A stretch of DNA of 31,373 nucleotides from Bigelowiella natans CCMP2755 (lineage: Eukaryota; Cercozoa; Chlorarachniophyceae), in NCBI GenBank assembly GCA_000320545.1, contig ADNK01001563.1, positions 1 to 31,373 of the forward strand. The letters are read 5' to 3'. The position numbers and the translations under genes are program-made. Shown here piece after piece: positions 24,649 through 31,373 of the stretch. Positions within the stretch are counted from its first letter, which is position 1. Each line of letters opens with the position of its first letter. The notes beneath the pieces were generated by a model, which was given only the letters and a program-made list of their open reading frames with translations, was not told the DNA's origin and searched no databases.

Positions 24649-26772
24649 ATGAGGGTGCGGAGGTCGTGCGCGCTGGCCCTTCTCATCTTCGTGGCCTGCT
24701 CCCTCCTACCCCATGGTCTTCATTAGCACACCCCTTTCCCCCATGCTATAGCCGTTAGTACACGTTGTGGGTAGAGTTGGAGATAGGATATACCGGGGGA
24801 GCAAGGAGGGAGTTCGCGTGAGCAAAATATAGAGAATCTGTGAGACTGTTTCGGAACTAAATCGGAGTCGAAATCACGACCCACCTTCCTTTATCTTAAC
24901 GTTCCCTGCCTCTCCCCTTTATATATTCTCAAATACTAGCTCCAGCCAGCAGGCAGAGACGTGTGAAAGGCCCGTTGAAGCGGATTCGCCGAATAGTCAG
25001 CTTTCCGTTCCGATGCATCCGTGGCGTGCTGACCCTTCCTGTCCGGGTTTTCCGGAGAGGTGTTGGGCGACTGCGGGCACCGCCTGAAGCAACAGCCAGT
25101 GGCTCTGGAAACGTGGATACGAATGCCAAAAGGTTGTTGCACCAAGTACCACGTATTCACTGCGCTCTTTCGTTTTATTTTAGCTGCTGAGTTTAGGTTG
25201 CCTCAGGGGAGGCCGACATAGAGTTGACGTTTATTTCCCACATAAAACACGCTCATCTAATTTCCCAACACCTATATTCTCCCTCTCCTCCTCCCCGCCC
25301 CCCTCCCCTACCTACCCTCCCTCTCTGTCTCCACCGATCTTTGCGTCATCGCAGACTAGAGCGCGTGGCCTCCCGCATTCCCGATTACATGTTCGTCGAC
25401 GAGGACGAAGCTGGTGACCAGGGTGGGGAGAGGGCTGCTGCTACAGGGACTCCTCCGCCGATAACCAGTGGCTCTGAAGAAGGCAGCATGGAAGAAGACC
25501 GTGTGAACAAAGGGTCCGTCGTAGGAAAAGGCGCGGATTCTCCGGCCAACACGCAGGTTCTATATTCGAATACAATGATAATGGCGTGGTAGATTTCACC
25601 AAATCGTTGTTCCTTTACACACAGTATATATAATATATAGATCTAAGCTGGTGTGCTTATCTGCAAATGTGGCATAGATCCCCTTCCAGTACTGATAGCC
25701 GCGTGGTGGTGGTGTTTGGCCGTCGTGTGGTGTGTGTGTGTGTGTTTATGTGCTTGTGTGTGCGTGTGTGTGTGTGTGTGTGTGTTTCTGGCTGAGTAGG
25801 AACTGGCCGACAACATCCGTAAGGCACTCACAGCGAACATGACTTCACCCGAAGAATTTAAAAAGAAAGTCGATGAGGTTGTAGCAGTAGAAGAAGTAGT
25901 AGTAGTGGCGCTACTAAATTGTATTTATAAGTATTTATATAATGCATATATTTGTGTATTATTATATATATAACGTGTTTGTGTTACAGCTAACGGAGCA
26001 ATACGCTCACAAATACAACATCACAAGGAGGAAACATCCAAAATCCCCGGAAGAGGTTGGCCCAATCATTGCGTGCGCCTGTGAATTGAATTATGAGTAG
26101 AAATTCGCAATCGCATTGCCTGGACCCTTAGCTTTGCGTGCATTTATCACCACACGTCGCCGTAGTATCTTGATCGTTAAGAAACGATTCTTATATAACA
26201 ATCAGATGAAGGCGGAGATAGAGAACAGCTACAATTCTACCATGGTGACGATGGACGAAATAGAAGAGAAACATCATACATGCTTCCAAACAATCAGTGA
26301 AAGCAGCGCACTCAAACACGTCCTTTCAATAATGCCAAACGCAACTGGGGTCACGTCTCTCTCCTGCCCTGTAGTGTGAGAGCAGCAATTGCCATCATGT
26401 GTTTGCCAGGATAAAATCAAGAAGATTGTGGAATTGAGTTCGGTCGATAGCGATTCAGACTCAGACGCCAAACATGAGGTTATTACATTGAGAAGCTCTC
26501 TCTTCCTCCCCCCTCCCAAGCACGAGTAGTACCCACACGTAGATAGTGAGAAAGAGATTGAAAGACGAATATAACACAAGGCAGTCGAATCTTCAAATAC
26601 CAATATATTTGTAAAAAGCAATCACCATAGTTCTCTCCCCTCCCTATCCCTTGACAAAGGCAATGGAAGTAGCCTATCGACGTATCAAGCAAATAGAAGA
26701 CATGCAACGTCGAGGAAAGAAGGTTGGACGATTGAAACATCATATAAAAAGGCGTATCCGTATATTTGAATA

Positions 26773-26806
<34 letters not shown>

Positions 26807-27138
26807 TTGCGCACTCTCTATATACAGATATAGATATATAGAATATAAAATTATTTATTAAAATGTGTACAAGCATAGTACCTTTAATACACTAACACAG
26901 TACATTCTCCGGGTTTTACTAGACGAGAGGAAAATCTATCGCTTGGTCAATCACCCGATGAAACTTCTATCTGTTCTGGCGTATTACTCGACAAAACTCA
27001 CTTGTGCGGTGTTGTGCGTGTGTGTTTGTGTGTTTTGTGTCTTTGTTTTTTTTTTAATTATTAAATAACTAGGGTCCAACAAAGGACGATGATTTGAAGG
27101 AAGTGAAACAGATGGCGCGAAAGGCAAGCTACTTATGA

Positions 27139-27176
<38 letters not shown>

Positions 27177-27758
27177 ATATATACGATTGTTAAAATACTA
27201 TATGCCTGGCGATACCGGATAAAGGATGGTCAAACTAATGTTTCTTGTTTAGGCTGGAATAAAGCTCCAAAAGGACAGTGAGGGTAGTAAAATTGACATT
27301 TACTATAGTGCAGGCAATCGATGGTTTTGGCTCAGATGATTCATATTTCTTATGTGCAGATCGTCTCTTCGTAAACAAAACCGAGTTCAAAGACAAGTAA
27401 GTCAACTCTCCCCCACAATATAAGACCTTTGCTGCAAAAAATGAGAATGAGAGGGGGGTGGGAAGAATAGGGAGAGATGCCGTTGCCATTGCTCCCTGAC
27501 ACAACTTCGTTAGCTTTATCATCTTCTATCACCATTGAGACTTGCGGTTCTTCGCTTCTCAAAGGTTTCCGGGAGAGCGCAGCAGAGATTTTTTGAAAGG
27601 AAATATGAAGGCCAATAGGGAAGAGACGGCCACTGAGCGCATGGTAGTTGTTAGTCGGGGGGAGACGGCTGATGTTGTGCAATCCATTTTTACAATTGCC
27701 GTTGTTAGATGCAATATACCCGTTTACTCTCTTCCTTTCTTCCTTTTTTACTCTCTCA

Positions 27759-27800
<42 letters not shown>

Positions 27801-29522
27801 CCTCCCTCCCTCCCTCCTTCCACCCACCCTTCACCCCTCTTTCTATGCGTGTGTTTGTGTATATTTCTCTATCCCGCCTCCAAATCCATCCCATGCCTCT
27901 TATCACCTCTTTCCGTTTTGGGCAGCGGCTGCAAGAAGAGATCGAGTCTGAGATGAAGAGGGAGGAATTGTCCACGCAGGAAGTAAGCAACACACTTCCC
28001 TTCCCAACAGATTCGTGTGCATAATCCGAACTCAGATGTTTCCCCATTGAATAATGTGCTTTTAGCGTTGGTCGGAGCTGAAAGACACAATGGTCCGCGA
28101 TCCGCCACACACACATGCATTGTCTCTCACATAGCCAACGATTTTGCATCTTGACTATGGGAATTCGCCCTTTTCTCTCGTGCTTATTGTTGCGTCTAAA
28201 TGCACATACTCTTGTTTCAATGTGTCTGCTGCAACCTACGCAGCATGTGATGAAGATGCTCGATAAGATGCCACGTTACGGACCACTACATGATCCGATA
28301 ACGAAGGTGAGGCTGAGAGAGTTGTGTCGCCAAAGATGATAGTGATGAAGATGATGATGATGATGATGATGATGCTATTCAGCTCGATGTAGCGGTAGGG
28401 AATATCATAAATCGTCATTGCATTTTGATTATTCCTACTACTCCTATCACTGCTATTACTATTTTTAAATTGGTGCTACGTGCCCCTTGGACTTTTGTGC
28501 GGATTGCGATCTCCCACTACTACCAAAAGCGCAACAAGGCTGTACAGAGTGGTAATAGTCTTTTCTAGCCTCCCAGACCATTAAGATTGCAATTTATGCA
28601 CGCCACAATCATGTATGTATGGGTGTATTGGGTCGTCAGGCAAAGAGGGGCTTGAGTCTGGCCTTGATTCGTTAATGAAACAGTATACGATTAGCGCAAA
28701 GAAACGGCTTGAAGGTAGCTTTTACACAACTTGTATTCCGTGGCAAAAAATGTTTATCGAATACGGTATATAATAACAAACGAGATTCATCCTATAGCAT
28801 TTTCTGCAACACGACGAATCGCTTCGGTGTTTTCCCGCTCAACTTTTAGTTTTTAGTTCGATCGTTCTTTCGAAACACTGTCCAAGTATATGTAGGGCTA
28901 GAATTATCACGTTGCGAAGAACCGCGGAATCAAATAATCCTTCACTTCCTTTCGATTTTATATTCCAAGGCAAATATGTAGGAAACGCTAAGGCAGAGGA
29001 AGTAAGTGATCTCACCGTGCAATAAATACCAAACACTACCTCCTACTGTATTTTTGAGTCTCTCTGTAATGCCTTTATACACTTCTCTGTACACAGAAAC
29101 ATCGCCAACTACGAGCAGAGCTGATGAGCACTATTGGCCAGATTGCAGTTACTAGGGTAGCAATGCTGCAATTAGATCAAACTTAGGCACTTCGCTGTCT
29201 CGCCAATCCAAAAATAAAATTGAAAATAAAGGCAATCGTGCAAATCCTTTCCATGCAAAAGCGGAAAAACCTCGAATTGCATTATCGTTTGGAAGCACAA
29301 AGAGCTTTGAGCTACGATGATGCTACTACCCTTGACGGGTTGCTTTCCTCTGAGCGATTTCATGTGTTTAGGACGAAGGGAAACTGGATAAAATAGCGTC
29401 GGCTGTTACAATGAATACTGCGGAGAGGTGGTTCTTTGTAGGTTGGGAGTGTCAATTCTGTCAAATTACTTCCGCTTTTGCAAATATTGATAAGGCCTCC
29501 ATGCTACATAAATAGCCTCTTG

Positions 29523-29577
<55 letters not shown>

Positions 29578-29821
29578 TCTGCAAACTGTATCCCTTTACT
29601 CTTGCTCATAAAATGAAGTTGCTGCTACTCTTGTTGATGTTGTTGTTGTTGTTGTTGTTGCGTTTGCGAATAATCGGTTGCTGGGCTTCAGGGTGATGTC
29701 CACACTTGGCCAATTCGAGAAGAAGGTGAGATTATCCCTACGCAGCTAAGAGGACTTACTTCATCTTAGTTTACGATTCTTCACGATTCCTGTCCATTTG
29801 CCCCCCCCCCCCCCCCCCTTT

Positions 29822-29860
<39 letters not shown>

Positions 29861-31264
29861 AACACTAAAAAAGGTACTTCCTCTGATGAAACGAGGGGCT
29901 GATGAAGAACGTCTGCAAGTGTCAAGTGCGTAACCGTTTAATCGTTAGGAGACTAAGGGTTGTAGTAGAAGAATGCTAAATGGATTTAGACCACACCATG
30001 ACACATATGTACCAACGTCGATAATCATCACATAGCCGGAGACCTCGATGCCCAGATCAAAGCACGACCGCCTCCCACGCTTGCTGACGTCGAGGATCTA
30101 TCCGACGCGAGCGATGACGACGGGTTCGAAGCTCACAACAACGACAACAACCACCACCACGCAGACGGTATTGCTACAGGGGAAATCGCAACGGAAACGA
30201 ATACTTCCTCGCACCCAGATCCTCTCGCTCAGGTTGACGGCAAGAAGGTGGCATTTATGCTGTTGTATGAACACCTAAAAGGCGAAGAATGTAGTAAAAA
30301 TTACATATGAGGGCGGGTTTGTGTGTGTATGTGTGTATGTGATGGGGATTGTCAACCTGTTTACTTGCCGAGTGTGCTGTATCATATAATACATACGAAT
30401 GCAGGAGGAAAAGCTTGCGATCGCTGGAAAAGCCTTTGAGAAGGAGTCAAGTCCCCACTGCCAGAGTATAATGCGACCGACAAAGGTCTACGCAAAATTC
30501 AGAGTCAATCAGGAGAAGAAAGAGGTCTTACGATCATGTATTCGTGATTAAAAAAAAGGAAATTTGAATACCATTAATTGTGTTACGGCGTTAATTTTTG
30601 GATCCGTTTTGCAAAAGGCCATCGTCTCGAATTTTTGTTTGTTCTAGCATGAAACTACCACGTTTGGGAGGGAGGAAGAGGGGGGGGCAATCATACAAAG
30701 CTGACCTTGCAATTTTTAATTTCCACCTAACATATATCGGTGTTCCTATTAATATTCTCCTCGCAGGTGTTCCATATTGCCAAGTTAAAGACGCCCTTGA
30801 CGAAGCCGCTTCAAGATGTCATTCAAAGGTGGCGGAATGTTGCTCTTGTCTACGTATAACGCCGTACGAAACATCGATATGTTTCTCGATATTTTTTCCC
30901 TTAAAGTCAGTTGCATCCATGTGTGAGGGTGATTCTTCGCTATTCCTCCCTTGCGGTTATCAACTATCTGTTAGGTACCGGACCCCGATGTTCGTCATCA
31001 ATGGATTTTACAACGATGTAAGATGATAGGGAGAGTTATGCTGCTGCACGATTTGCTCAAGCATATAAGGGTGGTGTAAGACGGTGTTTTCATGCTACTC
31101 GGTGATTTAGATGCGCGCCGAGTTCGTTCGCGACGAGGCCAAAATACACTATTTTGTTGTCGAGTGGGCGGAGAGTGCTTTCTCGTGGAAACAGTTCCGA
31201 GGTAGGGTAGTATGATGGTGGAGACAGTGGACGGCATTTCGCACTTGTGCGTTTTTGGGCCTCC

Positions 31265-31302
<38 letters not shown>

Positions 31303-31373
31303 GTGGGTGTACCTGGGAGAGAATATGCCTTGAAACATATATGTATATGTATTTATACACATATATATATATA
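24649..31373 (+). CDS. Signal-peptide protein with many micro-exons and a possible NDPK-like C-terminal domain, 5' part
   Basis: Exons: 24649-24715, 24940-25132, 25355-25556, 25800-25877, 25990-26055, 26206-26244, 26410-26478, 26660-26722, 27073-27123, 27253-27283, 27360-27396, 27565-27643, 27926-27982, 28244-28306, 28530-28551, 28970-29001, 29097-29156, 29372-29427, 29692-29725, 29874-29925, 30036-30247, 30405-30485 (or to 30524), 30767-30828, 30975-31017 and 31111-31201; the gene continues past the right edge. It starts with a classical signal peptide (MRVRRSCALALLIFVACSLL), then an Arg-rich amphipathic stretch, an acidic linker, and roughly 350 residues of Lys/Glu-rich, helix-forming sequence. 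The last exons read FVINGFYND then MRAEF...YFVVEW...SWKQFR. From memory, this resembles a protist-restricted domain sometimes annotated as NDPK-like; I could not verify that. Weak points are 26206-26244 and 28530-28551. It is probably secreted or lies in the endomembrane system; the function is unknown. Confidence 0.65.
25730..25786 (+). repeat. Interrupted (GT)n microsatellite
   Basis: A GT-rich tract broken by TTTA and CTT, in the intron immediately before exon 25800-25877 of the signal-peptide gene. Confidence 0.9.
26775..27173 (+). repeat. Two (AT)n tracts
   Basis: (AT)15 at 26775-26804 lies in the intron before exon 27073-27123. A second (AT)n tract at 27144-27173 lies just downstream of that exon's putative GC donor, in the next intron. 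Confidence 0.9.
27764..27820 (+). repeat. (CT)n followed by (CCCT)n-like tract
   Basis: (CT)17 at 27764-27797 is followed by several CCTCCCTCC units. It is in the intron before exon 27926-27982 and may act as part of its pyrimidine-rich region. Confidence 0.9.
29523..29660 (+). repeat. (CT)n and (TTG)n microsatellites
   Basis: A slightly interrupted (CT)n tract at 29523-29580 and a (TTG)n tract at about 29632-29660 lie in the intron before the 34-nt exon 29692-29725. Confidence 0.9.
29801..29856 (+). repeat. C18 homopolymer then (CA)n
   Basis: Eighteen C at 29801-29818 and (CA)17 at 29823-29856, ending 17 nt before the exon starting at 29874. This leaves that exon with a purine-rich acceptor (ACTAAAAAAG). 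Confidence 0.95.
31267..31300 (+). repeat. (GT)17 microsatellite
   Basis: GT tract in the intron after exon 31111-31201, followed by an AT-rich run (31338-31373) to the window edge. Confidence 0.95.

Noticed and set aside
1-31373. CRISPR arrays, tRNA or rRNA genes, transposase or viral genes
   Set aside because: None is visible. All regular repeats are simple microsatellites or the two short duplications listed.

Overview
This is nuclear DNA from an intron-rich eukaryote. Genes are split into many short exons with GT-AG introns, often 50-300 nt long, and microsatellites of (CA)n, (GA)n, (TA)n and poly-C/G are dense in introns and spacers. There are no operons, tRNAs, rRNAs or intact transposons that I can see. 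The gene content (an SZT2/KICSTOR homologue, an LtrA-like membrane protein and a signal-peptide protein of a kind I associate with heterokont algae) suggests a protist, most likely a stramenopile-type alga. The taxon is an inference only.

I rebuilt four genes by reading both strands and requiring every exon junction to agree in phase.
(1) 1-3400, minus strand: the 5' part (14 exons, about 540 codons) of an unrecognised protein with an N-terminal membrane anchor. It runs off the left edge.
(2) 3759-7513, plus strand: an 11-exon, 504-residue LtrA-family multi-pass membrane protein, divergent from gene 1.
(3) 8784-23933, minus strand: a complete 19-exon, 4245-residue SZT2 homologue. Its last exon alone is about 7.5 kb. 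It converges with gene 2 over a 1.3 kb spacer of odd word composition.
(4) 24649-31373, plus strand: the 5' part (about 25 exons, many under 80 nt) of a signal-peptide, charged, coiled-coil-like protein that runs off the right edge. It is divergent from SZT2.

The best-supported and most interesting item is SZT2, the scaffold of the KICSTOR complex that holds GATOR1 on lysosomes to restrain TORC1. It was not visible from single ORFs at its N-terminal end and only emerged after joining small exons. The other genes have no evident link to it, so the window is a run of independent genes rather than a pathway cluster. Two direct duplications in introns (a 40-nt repeat around a (GA)n tract and a 22-nt tandem repeat), a GC-AG intron candidate, and homopolymer runs of 8-12 bases kept in frame inside exons are also recorded.
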